From Pararobbsia silviterrae (lineage in GTDB: Bacteria > Pseudomonadota > Gammaproteobacteria > Burkholderiales > Burkholderiaceae), in assembly GCF_003628125.1 (NCBI RefSeq), contig NZ_RBZU01000001.1, positions 901,793 to 965,792 on the forward strand: a DNA stretch of 64,000 nt, written 5' to 3'. Every line of letters starts with the position of its first letter. The first letter of the stretch is position 1. The notes under the pieces were generated by a model, which did no database searches, was not told where the DNA came from, and worked only from the letters and a program-made list of their open reading frames with translations. Positions 27,019 to 36,310 of the stretch are shown piece by piece. Both the position numbers and the translations under genes were made by a program.

Positions 27019-27878
27019 CGCCATCCCAGGAACCGCAGTCCGCCGCCGAATACGACGACCGTACGACCGCGGCTGTGAAAGCCGTGCTGATCGAGATCGG
27101 TCAGATCCTGGGTAGCTTCAAGGGAAAGTTTGCCATCATCGGCGGCGCGGTTCCCTGGCTGCTGCTGGCCAATGAGGACATGCCCCACGTGGGTACACTC
27201 GACGTGGACGTCGGGCTGGATGCGGAAGCGCTTGGCGACGGTGAGTACGCAACCTTGGTCGGTGCGCTGCAGGGGCATGGATACGCGCAGCGTGAAGGGC
27301 TACGGCGCTTCCAGCTGGTTCGCCAGGTTCCCGCGCGAGATGGCGGAGAAGCGATCGATGTTGTGGTCGATTTCTTGATGCCGCGTGACGCAGAGATCAT
27401 CAGAAACAATCCTCCCCTGATTAGAGACTTTGCCGTGCAGCGGGCGGATGGTGCCGATCTGGCAATGCGGTTCTATCAATTGGTGGCCGTGGCCGGATCG
27501 ATGCCGGACGGAGGGACGAACCGCGTAGAGATCGCGGTGTGCTCCATCCCCGCTCTACTGGCAATGAAGGGCCATGCGCTGGCAGGCCGCTACAAGCAGA
27601 AGGACGCCTACGACATCTACTATTGCGTGCGGAACTTTCCCGGCGGCATCGAGGCGCTGGCGCAGGAATGTCGCCCACTGCTGGGCCATGCCAGCGGCGA
27701 GCGCGGCTTTCGGCACATTGCCGACAAGTTCGACACCTTCGATGGGTACGGTCCCACGTGCGTGAGACGCTTCGTTGAGGACACGCAGGCACTGGGCGAT
27801 CGCACGCCCGATCAGTGGCAGCAGGACGCGTTTGGACAGATCGACGCGCTGCTACGCGCTATGGCGCTGCGGGGGTGA
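27006..27878 (+). CDS. AbiEii-type nucleotidyltransferase toxin
   Basis: A 290-residue DNA polymerase beta-like nucleotidyltransferase. Motifs: Gly46-Gly47 (AIIGGAVPWLL), the metal-binding Thr64-x-Asp66-x-Asp68 (GTLDVDVG), a third acidic residue in AIDVVVDF, and KGHALAGRYKQKDAYDIYY, the K-x6-R-x2-K-D-x2-D-like motif of AbiEii toxins. Members of this family stop growth by nucleotide addition to RNA targets (tRNA 3' ends in some relatives) and abort phage infection. AGGAAAGG precedes the ATG, which is inside the end of abiEi. All the key residues are present. Confidence 0.88.
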   Translation: MAQMTPSQEPQSAAEYDDRTTAAVKAVLIEIGQILGSFKGKFAIIGGAVPWLLLANEDMPHVGTLDVDVGLDAEALGDGEYATLVGALQGHGYAQREGLRRFQLVRQVPARDGGEAIDVVVDFLMPRDAEIIRNNPPLIRDFAVQRADGADLAMRFYQLVAVAGSMPDGGTNRVEIAVCSIPALLAMKGHALAGRYKQKDAYDIYYCVRNFPGGIEALAQECRPLLGHASGERGFRHIADKFDTFDGYGPTCVRRFVEDTQALGDRTPDQWQQDAFGQIDALLRAMALRG

Positions 27879-27885
27879 GTCACCC

Positions 27886-28059
27886 GTGGGCTATGCGCAA
27901 CTTCGCGGCTTGCTGGAGCCGCTCGTCACGGCACTGAAAGACGCTGGCACGCACGCGAGGCTCCCTTCGCTTTGCGAGGAATTGGGGTTGCCTGCGCCTG
28001 CCGCAGAGGGTTCCACGCGACCGCATGAACGTGACCTTCACGGACCGATGCCGATTTAG
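27886..28059 (+). pseudogene. Truncated third gene of the abiE operon (57 codons)
   Basis: Eight bases after the abiEii stop, GTG at 27886 opens a frame of 57 codons: VGYAQLRGLLEPLVTALKDAG and ARLPSLCEELGLPAPAAEGS. It reads like the first ~45 residues of a helical conserved protein that follows AbiE-like genes and resembles AbiJ-type N-terminal domains; after about EGS the sequence loses that character and stops at 28057. It ends 9 bp from the convergent jetD stop, so it has probably been cut by insertion or deletion at the Wadjet junction. I cannot name the full-length protein with certainty. Confidence 0.55.
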
Positions 28060-28068
28060 AAGTTCGGT

Positions 28069-29358
28069 TCATGCATTTTCCGATTCGCGTTGGTGAAGAG
28101 CGGACAAGACAATGCGAAGCGCACTCGGCCACTCTAAGCGTTCCTGCTCGAGGCGCCTTGATGTACCCCAGTCGTGCGCGAGAAGCGCATCGTAGACATC
28201 GAGTTCGGCCGCAGTCAGGAGTGACCGGTCAATGGACTTCGTTTGCTGTCTTTCTTCGACGAGGCGGTCAAGGTGGGTTTCGATGGTGCTGCGGTCCATG
28301 AGGACAGAGCGCACGTCATGCAACGTCTTGCGAGCCTGAACCAGTATTGAATATCCGTAGGTGTCGATGTCGCCCCAATACAGTACCGGCACACGCACGA
28401 GCCAGGCGATTCTGGTCACCAATGCGACGGCGTTCCCAAGCTTGATGGCCGCGACGACTCCGTCGACGTCTGGCATAGCCAGGCACGTGTCCTTGTTCTC
28501 GACGACCAAAAGCTGGCGCGGGTTGAGTTGCAATTGTGCCCAGTCCTCGATGGTCGCCTCGATGTCTCGCAGGCCCCCGACTTGCGTTCTCAACTTTGGG
28601 CACAAGATCAGGATGCGAAGCTTTACGGGAGGACGTAGCAACCCGCAGATGTCGTAGAAGTTCGAAACTTCCTTTTCAATGGAGCATGCCTGGCCGGTGA
28701 CGTCGATTTCTGCGCCTTCACCCTCCACGAACGACTGGACAGCCTGGAGGGCGGCTTGCGGCTTGACGATGCGGCTGAACAGATCGGCGACCACACCTCG
28801 TCGTTGGAGGTCAATCCACTTGGTGTCGATGTTGGGGACCGGCAGTTGGCGCAAGTAGAGGCCTGACTTCGGGTTAGCGACCAGCCACTCCAGCACGGCA
28901 AGTAGTCGTTCGAAGTCCTCGTCCTTGAATTCGCCCAAAGCCGTGTAGTTGGGCCCAAACCCTGAAGCATGCAGCGTGGGCCACCGGGCCAGCATCGTAG
29001 CCCGTCGGGAGACGATGCGGCGCCAGACCTTGCCGTCTTCGCAGTAGTCGGCCACACATTCTGGAGAAGAGAAGACCAAGGCGCTCGGCAGAGTCTGCTC
29101 GCCCATGTTGCGCCAGGCGACCGTGGCGGTCAAAAGTTCTGGCATCGGTCGAACCGCATCCGAAGGACGGGCAGCGAGCCAGGTTGCCCAGGAAGACGAC
29201 CATGTACGAACAGCGCCAGGGGCGACGAGCGCAGCCTTCTGGGTTGGAAGGTCGAGACTCACCTGGAGCGGCCAGGCGCCGCCCCCGTCAAGCCAGGCCC
29301 AGCGCTGGCGCTGGTAACGCTGCCTGACCCACTTGGCGACGTCCTCAGGATTTTTCAT
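28069..29358 (-). CDS. jetD: Wadjet nuclease subunit JetD (DUF3322/DUF2220, toprim-like)
   Basis: A 429-residue protein, last gene of the jetABCD operon. The N-terminal two thirds are DUF3322 (WAWLDGGGAWPLQVSLDLPT; LYLRQLPVPNIDTKWIDLQRR near 168-187); the C-terminal part is DUF2220, which has the toprim-like catalytic residues Glu287 (LLVVENKDT) and Asp330/Asp332 (LYWGDIDTYGY). JetD cuts circular plasmid DNA after the JetABC motor has extruded it. I moved the start from 29472 to ATG 29358 (MKNPEDVAKW), which overlaps the end of jetC by 14 bases. The catalytic residues are intact, so the system looks functional. Confidence 0.93.
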   Translation of the reverse strand: MKNPEDVAKWVRQRYQRQRWAWLDGGGAWPLQVSLDLPTQKAALVAPGAVRTWSSSWATWLAARPSDAVRPMPELLTATVAWRNMGEQTLPSALVFSSPECVADYCEDGKVWRRIVSRRATMLARWPTLHASGFGPNYTALGEFKDEDFERLLAVLEWLVANPKSGLYLRQLPVPNIDTKWIDLQRRGVVADLFSRIVKPQAALQAVQSFVEGEGAEIDVTGQACSIEKEVSNFYDICGLLRPPVKLRILILCPKLRTQVGGLRDIEATIEDWAQLQLNPRQLLVVENKDTCLAMPDVDGVVAAIKLGNAVALVTRIAWLVRVPVLYWGDIDTYGYSILVQARKTLHDVRSVLMDRSTIETHLDRLVEERQQTKSIDRSLLTAAELDVYDALLAHDWGTSRRLEQERLEWPSALRIVLSALHQRESENA

Positions 29359-32300
29359 CGTTGGCGCTCGAACCGTCAATCTGCCTGTAGTCGATCCTCT
29401 GCGTCTCGTCGTCGTAGGGCAGCACGAGCGCACGCGAATGCATGCGGTCCTTGATGTGGATGTAGACGGCACCGCCCACGTACGGCTCGATGGTCATGAC
29501 CGACTTGATGGGCGTGGCGACGATGAGCTGGAAGCCGAACGACTTGAAAATCTTCATCGCGGCGTCAGTGAAGTCAGCATCTGCCTTGTCGAAAGCCTCG
29601 TCGAGAAACACGGTGCTGAAGGTGGGGAGTACCCGGCCTGGGCCGCCGAGCTGATACCGCAGTGCTGCGGCCAAGCAGGTCGCGGTCAGTTTTTGCCGCT
29701 GGCCACCTGATTTGCCTGCACCGCTGCGGTGAGTTTGTACTTCGCGGTCTTCATCATCGAGCTCTCGAGCTACGAACTCGACATGGAGGCGCACGTCGAG
29801 CGCCAACCTCTTCCAGTTCACATGCTGCGGCTCCTGGCTGGCCAGTCGCTTGATCAGGCGCTTCATGCTCTGGAAGCGGGTCTCGGCCACCTTGTCGTCC
29901 ATGCTCAAGGAGTGACTCAAGGCAGCACGGAGCTCCGCCTTCAGCTCCTGCGCTTCGGGCGGCGTGGTCTCTTCGACCTCGATGACCAGGTGCGTGCCCT
30001 CGTTGTACTCGGCCTGCCTGAGGCTCTCGTTGACAGTGTCCATCCGATCCGAAATGTCCCGGCGCTCCTGCTCCAACCGGTCTGAAAGCAATGCGATGTG
30101 CTGATTGCTCTGCTCATTGAGCAAGTCCTTGAACTTCTTCTCAAATCGCGGCAAGTCGTCGACCTGAAGTCGCGTGAGCTTGGCGTCAAACTCGTCGTAG
30201 CTGGCCATCGTCGGGTCCAGACCTTCCGATTCCGCTTCCCAAGTGCGTGCGTAGTCCGCGAACTTGGCTTCAATGCGGGTCAGCAGCTTGGCGGCCTCGC
30301 TCTCCAGGGTGCCGATGTCCTTGCCAATTTCGCGGTCCACGAACCGGACGTCGTCAGGCATCGACTCGATGGTCGGCTTGCGCCCGGCTCCATCGAGCTT
30401 CTGGAGAAACGTCTCGCGCTGCAAGGGGGTGGGAGGCGTAAGAGCTAGCTCGGAAATGCTCTCCAGTTCCTGTCGCAGTTCGTTCAACTTGATTTGGACG
30501 GCCATGGCCGCCTGCGACTGGGCCTTGTACTTCTTCTCGGCCGTTGTCTCGCTCTCTGCCGCGATCACAATCTTGGCCTCGAGGATGTCCAGATCGGGCG
30601 TCGTCGAGCGCAGCTCTTGAATCTGTGTGTCGAACTGGGCCACAAGAAGCGCCGCCCCACGATGGTCGATCTCATTCCAACTGAAATTGACCAAGGTCTG
30701 CCAGTGCAGCGCGCGTTTTAGGCGCGCCAGCTCCTTCTTGTGGAGCTGCTCGAGCTGAGCCTCAACGTCGTCGATGGCGTCGGTCAGCTCGCGTTCGCGG
30801 TCTTGCAGTCCCGAGGCCTTCGAACGGGTATCTCCGCCGAGCACCCAGTTGCGGGTGTTGTTGATATCCGAGCGGTCGTCTTTCTCGTGCCTGCGACCAC
30901 CCGTCTTGAGCAGCCCAGCGCGCGTGATGCCGAAGTCCACATCTTCGAACTCGCGTTCGGTCTCGACACATTCGGCGTCATAGCTTTGGAGCAACTCCGT
31001 CTCAACCCAGTTCTGGAACGGGCCTTCGGAGACCTTGATCTTCCGATAGACGCCGTTCGGCTTGGGAGCAGGCGTCCTTGGCGACTGCCGCATCATCCGC
31101 AGATAGACCAAGCGGCCTCGCAGGTTCGTGCTGTTGATGAACTTGGCAACCGCGGTATGCAAGTCGTCGGGTACAAGCATCGTCCGAGAGAAATTCCTGA
31201 GTACTCGCTCGACCGGGCCAGTCCAACCCTTCTCAGAAGGCTCGACCTCGATGAGCTCGCCGGCGAACGGCAGCGCCCCCTCGTCGTAGCCGAGGCCGTC
31301 CGTGATGAGCTTTCGCATGGTGATGAGGTCGGCGCCCATCTTCGAGCCGGGCATGCGTGCGAGGACGGCCAGTTCGCTGAGGATAGTCGAGCGCTCCTTG
31401 TCAAGCTCATGCTTCTGCACAGCAAGCGCATTTTGCTTCTGCGCGGTGTCGTCCGCACCAGAGGCAGCAGAGGGCAGTTCTCGCCGTCCTTGGGTGACCA
31501 GCTCGGCATATCCCTCTGCCTTGGCGGGGACGGTAAAGCCCAGCGCTTTGCAGGCCTCAGCGACCTTGTCGTATCGTTGGCTCCGTTCGCCTTCGTCACG
31601 TTCGGCACTGACCTTGGATGCCTCGAGGGCCGCTAACTGCTGGCCACCCAGGCCATCGCGCCTCTGCTTCAACCCCTGGACTGTCGTCCTGACGGCCGCA
31701 AGCGCTTGTTCGAGTGCCAGCTCCTGAGCCTGTTCGCCTGCCAGCTTGGCTTCGAGGGTGTCCCTGCGCTCAACACGCAGCGATTGGAGCATCTCCTTGG
31801 CGACGTGGTCGATGCCCATGCGGGCCTCATCCAAGCGACCTTTGTCAGAGAGCTTTTTCTGCCGTTCCAGATTGAACTCACGAGCTGGCAGCAGCGTGGC
31901 GATTTGCCGCGCTGCTGACACCACCTCGTTGTGTGCATTTTCCAGGCGCTCGAACTGGGTGACTAACTGGTCAGCCATGTCCTGAGTCTTGGGCTCATCC
32001 AGCATGAAGTCTCGCAGGAAGTCGGTCAGGCTGCCGAGGTTCTTTGCAGACTGCGTCTTATGCAGGAGCTTCAGTGCGTTCTCGGTCTCGATGCCCAGAC
32101 GGGAGCGCATGCGCTCCTGATACTCCGGGAAGGAATCCGTGTCCCAGACATCGGGCAGGTCGGACTTGAAGCGCCGCGCGTTAAAGCCAGAGTCGGGAAA
32201 GAACAAGAGCTCTGTGAGGTCGAGCAGACGCTCTGCGACCACGTAGCGCTTGTGCACGTCCTTTCGCTGGTTGGACGTCCCCTTGATCCAGTACACGTGG

Positions 32301-32764
32301 ACGAGCGTGATGACCTGGCCGAGTCCGTTGCGGTAGACCTCGGAAATTGCCGACCAAGTTGGGCCAGGACGCAACTGCTGCTGCGCTATCTCGCCAGTGT
32401 TGGCCGTCTGCTCTCCCCACACACCACGCAGGTACGTTAGGTCAGAGCGGTCTTGCTTCGATTCGCTTTCCCGCGCGGCGACATTGAAGTGCACCCAGCG
32501 GGGAGGCGTGAGCAGCGCTGCGTGTGAGTCGAAGATGGTCGACTTGCCCGAGCCGGACGGGCCGATGAACAGCATCCCCTTCTCGGAGACGTCCAGCTTC
32601 AGCAGGCCGTGGAACGTGCCCCAGTTGTAGCTCTGGATTCGAACCAGCCGGAACTGTTCCTCACGCTCCCGCTTTAGGCGCACGTCTTCCGGGGAGTCTG
32701 GCGACGTAGGCGGCAGGTCGGTGCCAGGGAGCAGCGTTGCTTGGACAGTTGTCGTCATGGTCAC
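29345..32764 (-). CDS. jetC: Wadjet SMC-like ATPase JetC
   Basis: A 1139-residue SMC/MukB-like ATPase that extrudes DNA loops. Walker A GPSGSGKST is at 68-76; a long coiled-coil region with a hinge runs from about 270 to 950 (for example LERQKKLSDKGRLDEARMGI and EAAKLLTRIEAKFADY); the ABC signature KSGGQRQK is at 1018-1025 and the Walker B FLDEA at 1053-1057. The length is normal for type I JetC (COG4913). GTG at 32764 overlaps the jetB stop by four bases (GTGA); ATG at 32758 is an alternative. It works with JetA (kleisin) and JetB (KITE). Confidence 0.95.
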   Translation of the reverse strand: MTMTTTVQATLLPGTDLPPTSPDSPEDVRLKREREEQFRLVRIQSYNWGTFHGLLKLDVSEKGMLFIGPSGSGKSTIFDSHAALLTPPRWVHFNVAARESESKQDRSDLTYLRGVWGEQTANTGEIAQQQLRPGPTWSAISEVYRNGLGQVITLVHVYWIKGTSNQRKDVHKRYVVAERLLDLTELLFFPDSGFNARRFKSDLPDVWDTDSFPEYQERMRSRLGIETENALKLLHKTQSAKNLGSLTDFLRDFMLDEPKTQDMADQLVTQFERLENAHNEVVSAARQIATLLPAREFNLERQKKLSDKGRLDEARMGIDHVAKEMLQSLRVERRDTLEAKLAGEQAQELALEQALAAVRTTVQGLKQRRDGLGGQQLAALEASKVSAERDEGERSQRYDKVAEACKALGFTVPAKAEGYAELVTQGRRELPSAASGADDTAQKQNALAVQKHELDKERSTILSELAVLARMPGSKMGADLITMRKLITDGLGYDEGALPFAGELIEVEPSEKGWTGPVERVLRNFSRTMLVPDDLHTAVAKFINSTNLRGRLVYLRMMRQSPRTPAPKPNGVYRKIKVSEGPFQNWVETELLQSYDAECVETEREFEDVDFGITRAGLLKTGGRRHEKDDRSDINNTRNWVLGGDTRSKASGLQDRERELTDAIDDVEAQLEQLHKKELARLKRALHWQTLVNFSWNEIDHRGAALLVAQFDTQIQELRSTTPDLDILEAKIVIAAESETTAEKKYKAQSQAAMAVQIKLNELRQELESISELALTPPTPLQRETFLQKLDGAGRKPTIESMPDDVRFVDREIGKDIGTLESEAAKLLTRIEAKFADYARTWEAESEGLDPTMASYDEFDAKLTRLQVDDLPRFEKKFKDLLNEQSNQHIALLSDRLEQERRDISDRMDTVNESLRQAEYNEGTHLVIEVEETTPPEAQELKAELRAALSHSLSMDDKVAETRFQSMKRLIKRLASQEPQHVNWKRLALDVRLHVEFVARELDDEDREVQTHRSGAGKSGGQRQKLTATCLAAALRYQLGGPGRVLPTFSTVFLDEAFDKADADFTDAAMKIFKSFGFQLIVATPIKSVMTIEPYVGGAVYIHIKDRMHSRALVLPYDDETQRIDYRQIDGSSANDEKS

Positions 32765-33606
32765 TCCTCGTCGTCTTCGCCGGCCTCACGCTCGCCTTCG
32801 GCGATGTCGTTGGCGATGGCTTGGTCCATGGTCGGCCCACTGGTACCACCAGGTGCGCTCTTGAGCGCCTCGTACGCGGCGGTCAGGGCCTGGATGTCCT
32901 CGGCATTGAACAGTAACTTCAGCGTCGGTGAGACCTCGAAACGCGTGGCGCTTGAGCGAATGGGGCGGATGAGGTTGAGCGCCTTGCACTTTTTGATGGC
33001 GCCATCGCACTGGCGGTCGAAGCGCGCGAGGTCGGTATTGCGAGCCTGGTCGAAGAGCGAGAGGTGCTCGACCATCTCCTCGGTGGACACCACCGCGCGT
33101 TCGTTGGCTGAATCCGCCTCGGTCAGGCGCTGGCGTAGGAACAGCACTAGGGCCGACTCAACCAGCGTCAGTTGGTGGCGGCGAAGCAAGATGGGGATGT
33201 CCGTCTCGCTCTCGTCCGGTACCTGGCGTACAAAAGCGACCTGCTGGGCGATGTCGACGACTAGGTCCAAGAAGATGTTGTGGAGGTAGGTTTGGATGAC
33301 CTCGCGGTCTCGCAGCAGCACGGACCACAATCCGGCTTGCCGTCGACCATCTATGCTGGGGCCGTTCAGCAGACTGACCAGGCACCGGCGCGTGTCCAGC
33401 CGTAGATTGCCGGTGTCACCGTTGAACAGGAGCGTCGATGGTGGGGCGGCGGCCTTCGCAGGCTCGTCGGCGTCTGCCGCATCCAGCCAGTGGGCAACAT
33501 TCGACGGCAGGTTCGCAGGCATCTCTTCGGACGATCCCGGGCTCCGGGATGAGCCAGGAAAAAATGGTGGCCGACCTGCTGCCGACTGTTCACTCTCGAA
33601 GCTCAT
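32761..33606 (-). CDS. jetB: Wadjet KITE subunit JetB (DUF4194)
   Basis: A 281-residue DUF4194 protein: LLNGPSIDGRRQAGLWSVLLRDREVIQTYLHNIFLDLVVDIAQQVAFVRQ and RHQLTLVESALVLFLRQRLTEAD are the conserved winged-helix parts, and the C-terminus is acidic (REAGEDDEE). JetB bridges the kleisin JetA and the JetC head. The start is ATG 33606 (MSFESEQSAAG), 17 bases inside the end of jetA; the frame open to 33825 is a shadow of jetA. The first ~65 residues are poorly conserved. Confidence 0.92.
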   Translation of the reverse strand: MSFESEQSAAGRPPFFPGSSRSPGSSEEMPANLPSNVAHWLDAADADEPAKAAAPPSTLLFNGDTGNLRLDTRRCLVSLLNGPSIDGRRQAGLWSVLLRDREVIQTYLHNIFLDLVVDIAQQVAFVRQVPDESETDIPILLRRHQLTLVESALVLFLRQRLTEADSANERAVVSTEEMVEHLSLFDQARNTDLARFDRQCDGAIKKCKALNLIRPIRSSATRFEVSPTLKLLFNAEDIQALTAAYEALKSAPGGTSGPTMDQAIANDIAEGEREAGEDDEE

Positions 33607-35062
33607 CGATGCATTCCTTATAGAAGTAGAAAAGCGGTGCATCTGCGCTTCGCCAAATGCCGTCGCCGCCTTCCCAGCGAACGCGTTCGCGTCTCTCCGT
33701 GGGTTCGGCATGGCGAGTTGCCAAGTGTATGTAGCCGACGACCGAACCCAGGCCTTGCTCAGCAGGGAAGCGCTCGAGGACATGGGCAATGCTAATGGGG
33801 CCATCGGCCAAACCGAGCGCCGCAACGAGATTGCGTTTCAAGGAGCGCATGTCGATTTCCGAACGCTGCACCAACTCCTCGATGTCCTCGAGGCGGGCGT
33901 CGCTGCTCTCGATTTCGGTCATCGTGGCATCCACGACATGCTCAGTCGGGTCGTGGAGCACCCACTGCGACGCGGACCGTATGGCGGCGCTTGTCCGGAA
34001 AAGGAACGCATCGACCTTCTGAGTGGGCCGAATGTCCTCTGCGGCGGCCATGGCTGCGATCGTTGCGGAGCGGAGAAGAGCGACCAGGCGGCGCTGCTCA
34101 CGGAATTCGCGGCTGCGGACGAACGACTGCAAGCCTGAGGCGAAGGTTGCCTGCACCGTGTGCACGTCCGCCGCCCGCTCCACCATCCGACTCTTGAGCT
34201 TCGTTAGCGAGCGACGCTCAGTAGCATCCATGGAGCCTAGGAACGAGCGGGTGATGACCTGGGTCAGCGCCGCCTCGAACCTGGTGGACGCTACCGGGTC
34301 GACCAACATCCGCCAAAAGGCATCGAACGCGCGGCCGGCCTCGGTTTGCCTGATGACATCGATGCCGTCGAAAATGCGCTCGAGCGTATCGGCCCGCGCG
34401 CCGTCGTTTTCCACTAGCTCACGCCGCAACTGCAGGTTAATGGCAGCGAGCGACTCCTGCACTCGGACGAAGTCCTCTAGCAGCTCGTTCGACTGCGTCA
34501 GTACCTCACGGGCGCGCTCAATTGCCCGTTCGGGTGGCAACTGGGTGACTTTGCCAGAACGCACGGCCTGGATTTGTGCGTTCAAGGCATCGCGGTCCGC
34601 CAGCAAGCCAGCTAGGCGGGTCTCGGGGTTGTTATCCGTCTCCTCAGCTAGCGTCTGCAGCAGTTGGACGACGGAGGCGAGTCGGCTCTCGGTGGCCGTG
34701 GCACGCGGGCGGCTTAGCCGCATGAGATAGCGGGTGGCGTCAACGGCAGGCGCCGTCAGCTCAAACATCTCTTCAGTCGCGCCATGAGGAAAATCCCGCC
34801 GCAACCAACCTTCCGCAATCCAGTCGCTGGAGTAGTCGGCTGCCAGCTTGGGCAGGTCGGCGCCGGCGCGCCGAACGATTTCGAGTTGCCGGTGCAGTCG
34901 CTCGTGGAATGCCGACGACGGCAAGGTACGCTCGGACAGGAAGAGCACGTGTAGGCATGTGCAGATCGCCGGCGACTGCTGTGTCGCCAGAAGACGCCAA
35001 GCCGGCTCCTCTTTGCGAGCACGCAAGTCTTCATACAAGGCGAATGTGTCCTGTGTGCTCAT
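33590..35062 (-). CDS. jetA: Wadjet kleisin-like subunit JetA (DUF3375)
   Basis: A 490-residue DUF3375 protein, first gene of jetABCD. N-terminal part: ALYEDLRARKEEPAWRLLATQQSPAI and YLMRLSRPRATATESRLASVVQLLQTLAEETDNNPETRLAGLLADRDAL, typical of this family; the middle is helical and the end carries VGYIHLATRHAEPTERRERVRW. It is the kleisin that closes the JetC ring. ATG at 35062 was chosen; the upstream start at 35068 is only a TTG. The whole operon looks lower in G+C than the flanking chromosome, consistent with acquisition. Confidence 0.92.
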   Translation of the reverse strand: MSTQDTFALYEDLRARKEEPAWRLLATQQSPAICTCLHVLFLSERTLPSSAFHERLHRQLEIVRRAGADLPKLAADYSSDWIAEGWLRRDFPHGATEEMFELTAPAVDATRYLMRLSRPRATATESRLASVVQLLQTLAEETDNNPETRLAGLLADRDALNAQIQAVRSGKVTQLPPERAIERAREVLTQSNELLEDFVRVQESLAAINLQLRRELVENDGARADTLERIFDGIDVIRQTEAGRAFDAFWRMLVDPVASTRFEAALTQVITRSFLGSMDATERRSLTKLKSRMVERAADVHTVQATFASGLQSFVRSREFREQRRLVALLRSATIAAMAAAEDIRPTQKVDAFLFRTSAAIRSASQWVLHDPTEHVVDATMTEIESSDARLEDIEELVQRSEIDMRSLKRNLVAALGLADGPISIAHVLERFPAEQGLGSVVGYIHLATRHAEPTERRERVRWEGGDGIWRSADAPLFYFYKECIDELRE

Positions 35063-35263
35063 GGTCAATTTGATTTTTGTCTGATCACAAGCTCACCATG
35101 CGAGCTAGCTACCGTTCCGAAAGCTGCGACTTGCCGCATCCCCCTTGAATCTGCCGTTCCCACCCTCATTGCCTCGGAGCAAAATAGCACATCGACGCGG
35201 CAGGCGAGGCGTGCCGGCAGCGCTGGCTGTGCACAAATCGGCTCGTCCGGGCACTGAGTCGCC

Positions 35264-36310
35264 CAGATTTTCGACAGCAGCAAGTTCAAGGCGGTCAACA
35301 GCCGCGACAATAACTTCACGCTCGACAAGATCGAGAAGCGACAGCAACAGATCGAGCAAAGCATCCAGCGCTACCTTCCAGCGCTACCTGGATGCTTTGG
35401 AGACGGCAGATCGCACGCAACCGGTCGAGGTAGAAGCGAAGACAGAGCGGCTACGGGAGAAGATCGACACGCTGCGAGAACAGATGCGTGACTTGGATCG
35501 CGCAGCAGAACTGCTGAATGACCTACCGGAGAAACAGATCTCGCTGACCGATCCCGACTCCCGCTCGATGATCTCGCAGGCCAAAGGCACCGGGATGGTC
35601 GGCTACAACGTAACGGTAGTCGTCGACACGAAACACTATCTCATCGTGACTCATGAAGTCACGAACATCGGCAGTGAGCGGGCATAACTGAGTCCGATGG
35701 CCAAAGCTGCACGAGATGCCATGCGCATATCGAACCTCAAGGCGCTGGCGGATCGGGGATACTTTAGTGCACCGGAAATCAAGGCGTGCGATGACGCCGG
35801 GATTGAGGTTATGGTGCCCAAGTCTCAGACGTCAAGTGCAAAGGCTGACGGGCGGTTCGACCGGGCCGACTTCATTTATATCGCCAGTGATGACCAGTAC
35901 CTGTGTCCAGCGGGTCAACGAACGATTTACCGATTCAGCACTGTCGAACGCCGCAACCCGATGACCCTGGGTACTGACTGGAGCAGCGCCCGTCCGCAAT
36001 GCTCGGTCAAGGATCAAGGCATGCCGTCCGATTGCCGACATATCCGTCGGCGGGAGCACGAAGCAGTGCTCGAGCAGATGCAGCAGCGGCTGGATCGTCA
36101 AATCGATACGACGGCGTACGGTCGAACACGTGTTCGGCACGCTCAAAGCATTGGATGGGTTCGGTGCACTTCCTGTCGCGAGGGCTTGGTCACGCCGCCA
36201 CCGAAATGGACTTGCATGTGCTGGCGTACAACCTCGGGCGCGTCATGGCTATACCGGTATTCGCCAAGGCAATGCGAGCTATGAAGCTGGCCGGCGCGTC
36301 ATCCCACGTA
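35264..36310 (+). pseudogene. Decayed IS1182-family transposase
   Basis: Fragments in several frames line up with one IS1182-type DDE transposase. In order: QIFDSSKFKAVNSRDNNFTLDKIEKRQQQIEQSIQRYL from 35264; a 13-bp duplication at 35365-35390 that shifts frame; LDALETADRTQPVEVEAKTERLREKIDTL...SLTDPDSRSMISQAKGTGMVGYNV; a TAA at 35685 replacing Gln in the usual DQLSPMAKAA; LKALADRGYFSAPEIKACDDAGI; CPAGQRTIYRFSTVE; then further shifts to VEHVFGTLKALDG and MDLHVLAYNLGRVM. The N-terminal domain is missing. I did not find terminal inverted repeats. It is not functional. Confidence 0.88.
35365..35390. repeat. 13-bp tandem duplication inside the transposase remnant
   Basis: CCAGCGCTACCTT is followed at once by CCAGCGCTACCTG. 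Removing one copy restores the reading frame (IQRYLDALETADR), so this slippage event is one of the inactivating mutations. Confidence 0.9.

Noticed and set aside
27775-27885. An upstream ATG start for the truncated gene after abiEii
   Set aside because: These 37 codons are an out-of-frame overlap with abiEii; homologous-looking sequence begins at GTG 27886.
35145-36284. An intact IS1182 element
   Set aside because: In-frame stop, a 13-bp duplication and further frameshifts; N-terminus missing and no terminal repeats seen.
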